Below are positions 9,348 to 16,498 of a stretch of 44,973 nucleotides of DNA, piece by piece. Origin of the DNA: Microthrixaceae bacterium (GTDB lineage Bacteria; Actinomycetota; Acidimicrobiia; Acidimicrobiales; DATDAH01). Each line of letters starts with the position of its first letter. Position 1 is the stretch's first letter. Location: the NCBI GenBank assembly GCA_020637195.1, contig JACJWK010000023.1, forward strand, positions 1 to 44,973, given 5' to 3'. Under the pieces are notes generated by a model, which made no database searches, had not been told where the DNA came from, and worked only from the letters and a program-made list of their open reading frames with translations. Both the position numbers and the translations under genes were made by a program.

Positions 9348-9448
9348 GGCACCACCCCCCGTGGCGCGTGCCGGGGACGTCCCGGCACTCCGGCGATCTT
9401 CGCGCCGATCCCGGCCCGGGGGAATCCCCCCCCTGCGGCGGGCGGGGA

Positions 9449-9766
9449 TCAGGCCTCGGAGCCGACCACGCGGAGCGCCCCGGCGACCACGATCGACGCG
9501 ACGGCGAGCAGCGCGCCCGCCCAGGGCGCTCCGGCGGCGGCCAGGGCGACGCCGAGGACCACGAAGAGGCACACCTCGAGCGCGAGCCGCGCCGGGTCCG
9601 CGAGCCGGCCCCGCGCCTTCGGGGCGACGAACCGGCCCCACACGACGATCACCGCGACCGGGGCCAACACCGCGAGCGGCCACGCGACGTGGGCCCCGGC
9701 GACGGCCGCGGCCACGAGCGAGGCCAGCTCGAGCAGGAAGCGCGTCGCCTCGAGTGCACGCGTCAC
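9449..9766 (-). CDS. DUF2568 (YrdB-like) small membrane protein
   Basis: A 105-residue, very hydrophobic protein with four predicted membrane helices (around residues 8-28, 30-48, 64-80 and 84-101). The order FLLELASLVAAAVAG, FVAPKARGRLADPARLALEV and CLFVVLGVALAAAG matches the YrdB/DUF2568 family of inner-membrane proteins of unknown function. It starts at a GTG at 9766 directly behind a perfect 14-nt palindrome that overlaps the expected ribosome-binding site. It lies 85 nt downstream of the sugar dehydrogenase gene on the same strand and may be its distal partner. Confidence 0.75.
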   Translation of the reverse strand: MTRALEATRFLLELASLVAAAVAGAHVAWPLAVLAPVAVIVVWGRFVAPKARGRLADPARLALEVCLFVVLGVALAAAGAPWAGALLAVASIVVAGALRVVGSEA

Positions 9767-9770
9767 CGGG

Positions 9771-9784
9771 CCCGTCCGGACGGG
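9771..9784. promoter_or_regulatory. Perfect 14-nt palindrome before the DUF2568 gene
   Basis: CCCGTCCGGACGGG is a perfect inverted repeat centred between 9777 and 9778, ending 4 nt before the GTG at 9766 on the minus strand. It could be an operator, a hairpin masking the start site, or part of the terminator of the upstream gene. Confidence 0.3.
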
Positions 9785-9851
9785 AGGCGGAGCCCGGTCG
9801 ACGCCTCGAGCCGAGCGGCCGGCGGGCGGGCGGCCGCCACGGTGACCTCGC

Positions 9852-11177
9852 TCAGCCCGCGGTGATGCGCTGGAGCGATCCGCCCTCGAACAGGACGTAC
9901 AGCTCGCCGTCGGCGTCCTGGCCGAACGAGACCGGGCCGCCGGCGGGCAGCTCGCCCAGGTCGGCCTGGTCCTTCACCACCGTGCTGCCGTCGACGAGCA
10001 GGCCCTGGAGGCGGCTCGCGCAGTAGTCGGCGAACAGGTAGGCACCCTGGAGGTCGGCGACGGCGCCGCCTCGGTAGACGTAGCCGCCGGTGACCGAGCA
10101 GCCGCCGTCCGCGTGGGAGTACGTGAACACCGGCCCCACGTAGCCCGCCGGCGGCTGGCCGCCCTCGTAGGGCTCGTCGCCCTCCATCTCGTTCCACCCG
10201 AGGTTGGCGTTGCGCCCGGCCTCGGCCCCGGTGCCGTCGCTCGGCAGGAAGTCGATCTCCTCGAACTGCTCCTGGCCGACGTCGGCGATCCAGAGGTCGC
10301 CCGTGAGCGAGTCGAAGGACCAGCGCCACGGGTTGCGCACGCCCCGGAGCCAGATCTCGGGGCGGGCCTCGGTGCCGTTGGCCCCGCCGACGTTCGGGTT
10401 GTCCTCGGGGACGCCGTAGGACTCGTCGCCCGCGGTGGGGTCGATGCGCAGCATCTTGCCGAGCAGGTCGGTGGGGTCCTGGGCCCGGTCGTCGGGATCG
10501 CCGCCGGCGCCACCGTCGCCCAGGCCGACGTACAGGTAGCCGTCGGGACCGAAGGCGATGTTGCCGCCGTTGTGGTTCGGGTACGGCTGGCCGAGGGCGA
10601 GCACCTCGCGGCGCGAGCCCTCGTCGAGGGAGGCGGACCCGCCCGAGCCGGTCACGGCGTACTCGTCGATGCGGGTGTCGCCGTCCGGGTTGGTGTAGCT
10701 GGCGTAGAAGCGCTCGCCGTCGGGCGAGAACGCGGCGCCGAGGAAGCCGCGCTCGGCGTCGGCGGACACGTCGGCGCTGAAGTCGAGCACGGTCTCGGGC
10801 GCGCCGCCCCCGTCGGAGAGGTCCACGCGGACGAGGGTGCCGCCCCGCAGGGCGACGTAGGCGAGGTCCTCGTCGCCCGGGCGCACGGCGAGGACCATGG
10901 GGGTGTCGTCGAAGGACGCGACCTCCTCGTAGCCGACGGTCACCCCGTCGAGGGTGGACACGCTGGGCACCGACGTCGTGGTGACGCCCGTGCTGTCGGG
11001 CGCGACCGTGGTGGCGGCCCGGACGTCGGGGTCGGGCGGCGCTGCGTCGTCGCCGCCGCCGTCGCTCCCGCAGGCGGCCAGCAGCAGCGTCGCCGCGCAC
11101 AGGCCCGCGGTGAGCGCGGGCACCCCTCGTGGGCGGCGGGCCCGGCCGGTGGTCGTCGAGGACGCGGTGGAGGTCAC
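9852..11177 (-). CDS. PQQ-dependent sugar dehydrogenase-like lipoprotein (glucose/sorbosone dehydrogenase family)
   Basis: The 441-residue protein starts at GTG 11177, which overlaps the stop of the thioesterase gene (GTGA). An N-terminal signal ends in the lipobox LLLAACGSD, so it is exported and lipid-anchored. The six-bladed propeller signature includes GFLGAAFSPDGERFYASYTN, NHNGGNIAFGPDGYLYVGLG, ARPEIWLRGVRNPWRWSFD and ADVGQEQFEEIDF, as in soluble glucose dehydrogenase / Hhip-like proteins that bind PQQ and oxidise sugars. A linker of about 30 residues rich in Asp, Pro and Thr follows the lipid anchor. PQQ dependence is family inference. The coupling to a CoA thioesterase gene is odd and gives no functional clue. 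Confidence 0.88.
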   Translation of the reverse strand: MTSTASSTTTGRARRPRGVPALTAGLCAATLLLAACGSDGGGDDAAPPDPDVRAATTVAPDSTGVTTTSVPSVSTLDGVTVGYEEVASFDDTPMVLAVRPGDEDLAYVALRGGTLVRVDLSDGGGAPETVLDFSADVSADAERGFLGAAFSPDGERFYASYTNPDGDTRIDEYAVTGSGGSASLDEGSRREVLALGQPYPNHNGGNIAFGPDGYLYVGLGDGGAGGDPDDRAQDPTDLLGKMLRIDPTAGDESYGVPEDNPNVGGANGTEARPEIWLRGVRNPWRWSFDSLTGDLWIADVGQEQFEEIDFLPSDGTGAEAGRNANLGWNEMEGDEPYEGGQPPAGYVGPVFTYSHADGGCSVTGGYVYRGGAVADLQGAYLFADYCASRLQGLLVDGSTVVKDQADLGELPAGGPVSFGQDADGELYVLFEGGSLQRITAG

Positions 11178-12046
11178 GACAGGATTCGTATCAGGCCTTC
11201 CTGCACGACGGACACCGCCAACCGTCCGTCGCTCGTGTAGATGAGCCCCCGGGCGATGCCCCGGCCCCCCGACGCCGACGGGGTGTCCTGGACGTACAGC
11301 AGCCACTCGTCGGCCCGGAACGGCCGGTGGAACCACATGGCGTGGTCGAGGCTGGCCATCATCAGGCCCTCCTCCATGGTCCCGAGCCCGTGGGGCAGGA
11401 TGCTCGTGTCGAGCAGGGTCATGTCCGACGCGTAGGTGAGCACGCACGCGTGCAGCACCGGGTCGTCGGGCAGCACGCCGTTCGCCCGCAACCACGTGCG
11501 CTGGTGGGGCGGCAGCTTCTCCCGGCGGTCGAGCGGCTCGTAGTCGCAGCTGCGGTGGTCGATCGGGCGGGGCCGGTCGTACCAGTCGCCGATGCGGTCC
11601 TTCCAGGGCGCCATGCGGGTCTGCCAGTCGGGCAGCGACTCGGGGGCGGGCGGGGGGCGGCCGTCGAACATCACGTCGGCCATCGGGAGCTGGTGCTCGA
11701 GGCCGTCCTCGTGGAGCTGGAAGGACGCCGCCAGGTTGAAGATCGCCCGCCCGTGCTGGATGGCCACGACGCGGCGGGTGGTGAACGACCGGCCGTCGCG
11801 GATGCGGTCGACCTCGTAGAGGATGGGCACCGACGGGTCGCCGGGGCGCAGGAAGTAGGCGTGCAGCGAGTGCACCCCGCGGTCGGGCTCGACGGTGCGG
11901 GCCGCGGCGACCAGGGCCTGGCCCGCCACCTGACCGCCGAAGACGCGCTGGCGGTCCTCGTCGGGGCTGAGGCCCCGGAAGATGTTGACCTCGATGGCCT
12001 CGAGGTCGAGCAGCTCGATGAGCCGGTCCACCGCCAGTTGGGACAT
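11174..12046 (-). CDS. tesB: Acyl-CoA thioesterase II
   Basis: This 290-residue double-hotdog enzyme hydrolyses acyl-CoA to free fatty acid and CoA in the cytoplasm. The first hotdog contains VFGGQVAGQALVAAARTV and HSLHAYFLRPGDPSVPILYEV; the second contains TYASDMTLLDTSILPHG, SLDHAMWFHRPFRADEWLLY and the C-terminal AVSVVQEGLIR. The Asp, Thr/Ser and Gln of the TesB active site are all present, and length fits E. coli TesB (about 286). The ATG at 12046 is leaderless-like, with TATCGT 7 nt upstream. Its stop overlaps the start of the sugar dehydrogenase, so translation is probably coupled. It diverges from the GH1 gene with only 27 nt between them. Confidence 0.95.
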   Translation of the reverse strand: MSQLAVDRLIELLDLEAIEVNIFRGLSPDEDRQRVFGGQVAGQALVAAARTVEPDRGVHSLHAYFLRPGDPSVPILYEVDRIRDGRSFTTRRVVAIQHGRAIFNLAASFQLHEDGLEHQLPMADVMFDGRPPPAPESLPDWQTRMAPWKDRIGDWYDRPRPIDHRSCDYEPLDRREKLPPHQRTWLRANGVLPDDPVLHACVLTYASDMTLLDTSILPHGLGTMEEGLMMASLDHAMWFHRPFRADEWLLYVQDTPSASGGRGIARGLIYTSDGRLAVSVVQEGLIRILS

Positions 12047-12053
12047 GGCCCGC

Positions 12054-12063
12054 ACGATACGGT
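12054..12063. promoter_or_regulatory. Overlapping divergent -10 elements of tesB and the GH1 gene
   Basis: On the minus strand TATCGT (12059-12054) ends 7 nt before the tesB ATG. On the plus strand TACGGT (12058-12063) ends 10 nt before the GH1 ATG. The hexamers overlap, so RNA polymerase probably cannot use both promoters at the same moment. Confidence 0.45.
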
Positions 12064-12073
12064 GCAGCCCGTC

Positions 12074-13273
12074 ATGGCGAAACGATCGTTCCCGGACGGC
12101 TTCCGCTGGGGGACCGCCACCGCGGCGCACCAGGTCGAGGGCGGCAACTGGAACAACGACTGGTGGGCGTGGGAACGCGACCCCGCGTCGGGGTGCACGG
12201 AGCCGAGCGGCGACGCCATCGACCACTACCACCGGTTCGACCAGGACATCGCCCTGCTCGCGCAACTCGGCTTCGACAGCTACCGCTTCTCGGTGGAGTG
12301 GAGCCGGATCGAGCCCGAGGACGGGCAGTTCTCGGTGGCGGCGCTCGACCACTACCGCCGCATGGTGGCGTCGTGTCGGGCCCACGGCCTCGACGCGGTG
12401 GTCACCCTCCACCACTTCACGTCACCCCGGTGGCTCGCGGCGCGCGGCGGCTGGGTCGAGCCGTCCACCGCCGACCGCTTCGTCCGCTTCGCCGATCGCA
12501 CCGCCGCCCACCTGGGCGACCTCGTGGGCCGGTGGGCCACGTTCAACGAGCCCAACATCGTCGCCACCATGGGCCACCTCGCGGGCGTGTTCCCGCCGGG
12601 CGAGCGCGACGTGGCGGCCCGCCGCCGCGCCAACGACGTGTTCCTCGACGCCCACCGGCGGGCCGTGCCCGTGGTGAAGGGGCACGCCGATGGTCGGCCG
12701 GTGGGCCTCACCCTGGCGATGAGCGACTACCAGGCCGTGGCCGACCCCGACGGCGGACGCATCGCCGAGGCGCAGGCCCGGGTGGACCGCATCCGCACGA
12801 ACATGGAGGACGTCTTCCTCGAGGCCGCCCGCGACGACGACTTCCTCGGCGTGCAGACCTACAGCCGCACCCGCGTCGGCGCCGACGGCGCCCTCGGCGC
12901 CGAGGACGGGGTCGACGTCTTGGTGATGGGCTACGAGTACTACCCCGAGTCGCTCGCGGCGACGATCCGGCGGGCGTGGTCGGTCACCGGGGGGACACCG
13001 CTCGTGGTCACCGAGAACGGCATCGGGACCGACGACGACGAGCAGCGGCGGCGGTACCTGCGCACGGCCCTCGGCGGCGTGCTCGACTGCCTGGACGAGG
13101 GCATCGACGTCGGCGGCTACTTCTGTTGGAGCGCGTTCGACAACTTCGAGTGGGCCTTCGGGTACGTGCCCCGCTTCGGGATCGTCGACGTCGACCGCGC
13201 CACCCAGGAGCGCATCCCCAAGCCCAGCGCCCGATGGCTGGGGGACGTGGCCCGGGCCAACGCGCTCTCGTGA
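12074..13273 (+). CDS. Family 1 glycoside hydrolase (beta-glucosidase-like)
   Basis: This 399-residue GH1 TIM barrel begins with FPDGFRWGTATAAHQVEG, the family N-terminal signature. The acid/base Glu159 is in TFNEPN and the nucleophile Glu314 in VVTENGIG; YRFSVEWSRIEPEDG and YFCWSAFDNFEWAFGY also match, the latter forming the sugar-binding floor. There is no signal peptide, so it acts in the cytoplasm on a beta-linked glucoside or related sugar. It is shorter than typical GH1 enzymes (about 440-480) because some loops are trimmed, but the catalytic set is complete. It is transcribed divergently from tesB and followed after 38 nt by a GtrA gene with its own promoter. Confidence 0.93.
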   Translation: MAKRSFPDGFRWGTATAAHQVEGGNWNNDWWAWERDPASGCTEPSGDAIDHYHRFDQDIALLAQLGFDSYRFSVEWSRIEPEDGQFSVAALDHYRRMVASCRAHGLDAVVTLHHFTSPRWLAARGGWVEPSTADRFVRFADRTAAHLGDLVGRWATFNEPNIVATMGHLAGVFPPGERDVAARRRANDVFLDAHRRAVPVVKGHADGRPVGLTLAMSDYQAVADPDGGRIAEAQARVDRIRTNMEDVFLEAARDDDFLGVQTYSRTRVGADGALGAEDGVDVLVMGYEYYPESLAATIRRAWSVTGGTPLVVTENGIGTDDDEQRRRYLRTALGGVLDCLDEGIDVGGYFCWSAFDNFEWAFGYVPRFGIVDVDRATQERIPKPSARWLGDVARANALS

Positions 13274-13298
13274 CTGTTCTCGCTCACGCCGCGATCGT

Positions 13299-13304
13299 TA
13301 GGCT
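13299..13304 (+). promoter_or_regulatory. -10 element (TAGGCT) of the GtrA gene
   Basis: TAGGCT ends 7 nt before the ATG at 13312 with no Shine-Dalgarno sequence, consistent with a leaderless transcript. Confidence 0.5.
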
Positions 13305-13311
13305 CCGATAG

Positions 13312-13848
13312 ATGAGCATGACCACGGCCGAGGTGATCGCGCGCATCAAGGCGATCGACCACCGCAAGGTGCTGCGGTACTCGGCCGTCTCGTTCGTCGC
13401 CGTGCCCCTCACCCAGGCCGTGCTCCTCGTCTTCCAGTACGGGCTGGGCTGGAACGGGCTCGAGGCCAACACCGCCGCCGTCGCGGTCACCGTCGTGCCC
13501 GTGTACGTGATGAACCGCTACTGGGTGTGGGGCAAGCGGGACAAGAACAACTTCGTCACCGAGATCCTGCCGTTCTGGGGGATGACCCTGCTCGGGCTCG
13601 TCATCTCCACGGTGTTCGTGGCCTTCGCCGAGCACCGCTTCGACTCGCCCCTCATGGTGAACCTGGCGAACGCGTTCGGCTTCGGCTGCGTGTGGATGCT
13701 CAAGTTCTTCGTGCTCGACAAGGCCATGTTCGGGCGCGAGCGCCACTTCCCGATCGACGAGGGCGTCCTCGAGGACGCCGACGTCACCGAGGAGGAGCTG
13801 GTGGCCGACGGGTTCGTCGAGGGCGAGTTCGAGGCCAAGTGGGCCTGA
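13312..13848 (+). CDS. GtrA family membrane protein
   Basis: A 178-residue protein with four membrane helices (about residues 23-43, 50-70, 84-104 and 112-132). The pattern LRYSAVSFVAVPLTQAVLLV, AVTVVPVYVMNRYWVWGKRD and NAFGFGCVWMLKFFVLDKAM is the GtrA-like signature, a family thought to flip or carry lipid-linked sugars (bactoprenol-phosphate glucose) across the membrane. The helical part is followed by an acidic tail of about 35 residues (DEGVLEDADVTEEELVADGF). No glycosyltransferase gene is directly adjacent; the nearest GT genes are the GT4 cluster 3 kb downstream on the other strand. Confidence 0.88.
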   Translation: MSMTTAEVIARIKAIDHRKVLRYSAVSFVAVPLTQAVLLVFQYGLGWNGLEANTAAVAVTVVPVYVMNRYWVWGKRDKNNFVTEILPFWGMTLLGLVISTVFVAFAEHRFDSPLMVNLANAFGFGCVWMLKFFVLDKAMFGRERHFPIDEGVLEDADVTEEELVADGFVEGEFEAKWA

Positions 13849-13890
13849 GCGCACCCGTCTCACCGTCGCTCGCCCGCTCGCACTAGCACC

Positions 13891-14520
13891 GTGGACGACG
13901 AGCTGCTCCGGGCCGCCGAGGCGGCCCGGGGGTTCATGCCCCCCGACGAGGGCCTCGCCCTGCACGACGCGGCGCTCGCCGCGGGCCGGGGCGCGGCCGC
14001 CGGCGGCCCCTTCCTCGAGATCGGGGCCTACTGCGGCAAGTCGGGCCTCTACCTCGGGGCCGCGGCCGCCGCCGCCGGCACGGTCCTGTTCTCGCTCGAC
14101 CACCACCGGGGCTCCGAGGAGAACCAGGCGGGCTGGGAGCACCACGAGTCCGACCTGGTCGACCCCGCGATCGGGAGGATGGACACGCTGCCCGTGTTCC
14201 GGCGGACGGTGTTCGACGCCGGCCTCGAGGACGTCGTCGTCGCCGTCGTGGGCGAGTCCGCCACGGTCGGCCGGTTCTGGACGTCGCCCCTGACCCTGCT
14301 GTTCATCGACGGCGGGCACGGGAGCGAGCCCGCCCACCGGGACTACGAGACGTGGACGCCCCACGTCGCCCCGGGCGGCACCCTCGCCATCCACGACGTG
14401 TTCCCCGACCCCGCCGACGGGGGCCGGCCGCCCTACGAGATCTACCTGCGGGCCCTCGACGACGGGTTCACCGAGACGGGCGCCACCGGCAGCCTCCGCG
14501 TCCTCCAGCGGCCCGCCTGA
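13891..14520 (+). CDS. Class I SAM-dependent methyltransferase (Methyltransf_24 type)
   Basis: A 209-residue protein starting at GTG 13891. The SAM-binding motif I is FLEIGAYCGKSGLYLGAAA, motif II ends in VLFSLDHHRGSEENQ, and the post-motif strand is LTLLFIDGGHGSEPAHRDYE followed by APGGTLAIHDVFPDP. This arrangement matches the Methyltransf_24 / macrocin-type group, whose members methylate sugars and small hydroxyl compounds. Binding His/Asp residues in LFIDGGHG and IHDVF could ligate a metal as in that group. The substrate is unknown. It ends convergently with the alpha-alpha barrel gene. Confidence 0.85.
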   Translation: MDDELLRAAEAARGFMPPDEGLALHDAALAAGRGAAAGGPFLEIGAYCGKSGLYLGAAAAAAGTVLFSLDHHRGSEENQAGWEHHESDLVDPAIGRMDTLPVFRRTVFDAGLEDVVVAVVGESATVGRFWTSPLTLLFIDGGHGSEPAHRDYETWTPHVAPGGTLAIHDVFPDPADGGRPPYEIYLRALDDGFTETGATGSLRVLQRPA

Positions 14521-14555
14521 CCCCCCGCCCGCCTGACCCCGGTCCACCTCGTTCC

Positions 14556-14595
14556 GGGTACTCGCCAGTGTCGTGCGGAGTCCGAGCCAGTACCC
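14556..14595. terminator. Candidate bidirectional terminator in convergent gap
   Basis: GGGTACT (14556-14562) pairs with AGTACCC (14589-14595), giving a 7-bp stem with a long internal region that can pair partly (cgcc with ggct). It lies in the 92-nt gap between two convergent genes. There is no T-run and confidence is low. Confidence 0.3.
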
Positions 14596-14612
14596 AGAAG
14601 CGGGTGTCGCGG

Positions 14613-15671
14613 TCAGTCGTCGAGGGGGAGCAGCGGGGGCAGCACGGCGTCGTGGTCGACGAACAGCCGGCTGGCCTGGGTGGCGCCGGTGAGGGCGTCG
14701 GCGGCCAGGATCACCGAGGCCGACGTGTAGGTGGACTGCTCACCGCCCGGGAAGGTGGCCTCCTCCGGGTACACGATGCCGGTCCAGTAGCGGCCGTCGT
14801 CGGTGCGGTGGGCCTGGGCCATGGCGAACAGCTCGGTGGCCGTCGCGCGCTCGCCGACGGCGAGGTGGGCGATGAGGCACTCGCAGGTCTCGGCCGCGGT
14901 GACCCAGGGCCGGTCGGACACGCACCGGATGCCCTTGTCCTCGAACAGGAAGGTGTCGCGGCGCTCGGCCAGGTGCGCCCGGCCGGCGTCGCCCGTGAGC
15001 ACGCCGGCCAGCACCGGGTAGTACCAGTCCATGGCCCAGCGGTGCTTGGGGGCGAAGGCGTCGGGCTCGGTGGCGATCACCCGGGCCAGGCGGGCCACGC
15101 TCAGCTCCCAGTCGGGGCGCTCGTGGCCGAGCTCCTCGGCGATGGCGATGGCGCAGCGCAGCGAGTGGCAGATGCTCGACGAGCCGGTGAGCAGGGCGAA
15201 CGACCACGGCGTGCCGTCGGCGTGACGGGCCCAGAGGATCTCGCCGCGGGGGGTCTGGAGGTCGAGCACGAAGTCGATGGCGGGCTCGACCATCGCCCAC
15301 TGGGCCTCGAGCACCTCGAGGTCGCGCGTGAGCAGGTAGTGGTGCCACACGCCGGCGGCGACGTAGGCGCACGTGTTGGCGTCGAGCTTGTCCTGCTCGA
15401 TGCCGTCGGCCAGGTAGTACTGGTGCCAGGCGCCGTCGGGGCGCTGGAGGCCCTCCAGCCACCCGTACGCGGCGAGGGCCTCGTCGTGGAACCCGCACAG
15501 GTCGAGGGCCATGGCGGCCTCGACGTGGTTCCACACGTCGGCGTGACCGCCGGGGAACCAGGGGATCATGCCCGAGGGCAGCTGCCACTCGACGATGGCG
15601 GCGGCGGTGGCGAGCATCTCGTCGGCGGTGACGAGGTCGGGCACCTCGGGGAGGCGGAGCTCACGAGACAT
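14613..15671 (-). CDS. (alpha/alpha)-barrel protein, often annotated prenyltransferase
   Basis: A 352-residue soluble protein of repeated helical hairpins: GMIPWFPGGHADVWNHVEAA, YGWLEGLQRPDGAWHQYYL, DANTCAYVAAGVWHHYLLTR, PRGEILWARHADGTPWSF, GSSSICHSLRCAIAIAEELG and DDGRYWTGIVYPEEATFPGG. These Trp/Gly-rich hairpins resemble the alpha-alpha barrel of terpene cyclase/prenyltransferase-like proteins, and equally that of six-hairpin glycosidases. I favour a carbohydrate role because of the neighbouring GT4 and the DGTPW/PDGxWHQ motifs, but this is inference. Its start overlaps the stop of the methyltransferase gene by 11 nt, so the two are co-translated as the last genes of a minus-strand operon. 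Confidence 0.7.
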   Translation of the reverse strand: MSRELRLPEVPDLVTADEMLATAAAIVEWQLPSGMIPWFPGGHADVWNHVEAAMALDLCGFHDEALAAYGWLEGLQRPDGAWHQYYLADGIEQDKLDANTCAYVAAGVWHHYLLTRDLEVLEAQWAMVEPAIDFVLDLQTPRGEILWARHADGTPWSFALLTGSSSICHSLRCAIAIAEELGHERPDWELSVARLARVIATEPDAFAPKHRWAMDWYYPVLAGVLTGDAGRAHLAERRDTFLFEDKGIRCVSDRPWVTAAETCECLIAHLAVGERATATELFAMAQAHRTDDGRYWTGIVYPEEATFPGGEQSTYTSASVILAADALTGATQASRLFVDHDAVLPPLLPLDD

Positions 15672-16473
15672 CGGCGGTCTCCCTTTCGGTGGCGGGGGGC
15701 GGTGCGGTGGGCCGCGACGCCGTCGTCGGCCGGGCCGCCCCGGGCGCCACGGTGGCGAGCGGCTTGCGGGCGTAGACGACGAGGCTCTTGCCCATCAGCG
15801 GCTGGAGCGCCTTCTCGGCCACTTGGAGGACCAGCGGCTGGCGCTCGATGTCCCACGTGAGCAGGCGCAGGTAGGCCCGCACCAGCGGGTGGTCGTCGTT
15901 GGTGGGCCCGACCGCGCACTTCAGCCACCAGTACGGCGAGTGCAGCGCGTGGGCGTGGTGGGAGGCGCCCGGCTCGAGGCCGGCGGCGCGCATCTTCCGG
16001 CGCAGCTCGTCCTCGGTGTAGATGCGCACGTGGCCGCCCACCACGAACGGCGCGTGGTACTCGTCGGACAGGGCCCAGCAGATCTTCTCCGGCAGCCACG
16101 CCGGGATGGTGGCGGCGATCACGCCGCCGGGGCGCAGCACCCGGCGGAGCTCGTCGAGGGCGCCCTCGTCGTCGGGGACGTGCTCGAGCACCTCCGACGC
16201 GATGATCCGGTCGAACGAGTCGTCGGGGAAGGGCAGGCGCACGGCGTCGCCGTTCACGGCGGTGGCGAGGCTGTGCCGGGGGCCCTCGCCGGCCTCCTGC
16301 ATGGCCCCGAACAGGCCGCGCACCTCGACCAGCTCCTCGCGGGAGTAGTCGAAGGCGATGACCCGGGCGCCGCGCCGGTAGGACTCGAAGGCGTGGCGGC
16401 CCGCACCGCAGCCCATGTCGAGGAGCAGGTCGCCGGCCTGGAGGCCGAGGGTGTCGTAGTCGACGGTCAGCAT
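15661..16473 (-). CDS. Class I SAM-dependent methyltransferase (UbiE/COQ5-like)
   Basis: This 270-residue protein begins MLTVDYDTLGLQAGDLLLDM and has motif I DMGCGAGRHAFESYRRGARV, the acidic residue in VIAFDYSREEL, motif post-I AVRLPFPDDSFDRIIASEVL with EHVPDDEGALDELRRVLRPGG, and a cap with HAPFVVGGHVRIYTEDELRR. It should methylate a small or lipid-linked acceptor in the cytoplasm. The C-terminal 30 residues are Pro/Thr/Ala-rich and disordered. The gene starts 25 nt after the GT4 stop and overlaps the next gene by 11 nt. The GT4-methyltransferase pairing recalls the mycobacterial methylglucose lipopolysaccharide genes, which is an analogy and not proof. Confidence 0.87.
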   Translation of the reverse strand: MLTVDYDTLGLQAGDLLLDMGCGAGRHAFESYRRGARVIAFDYSREELVEVRGLFGAMQEAGEGPRHSLATAVNGDAVRLPFPDDSFDRIIASEVLEHVPDDEGALDELRRVLRPGGVIAATIPAWLPEKICWALSDEYHAPFVVGGHVRIYTEDELRRKMRAAGLEPGASHHAHALHSPYWWLKCAVGPTNDDHPLVRAYLRLLTWDIERQPLVLQVAEKALQPLMGKSLVVYARKPLATVAPGAARPTTASRPTAPPPATERETADVS

Positions 16474-16498
16474 GGCGGAAGGGCGTGGCGGCCGGTGC

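Noticed and set aside
8250..9845. A 531-codon plus-strand frame opposite the APH-like kinase
   Set aside because: Composition is typical of an antisense shadow and no domain is visible; the minus-strand kinase has a complete catalytic loop.
11129..12073. A 5' extension of the GH1 frame reaching back to 11129
   Set aside because: The extension is antisense to tesB, and the GH1 signature starts within five residues of the ATG at 12074, which has its own -10 box.
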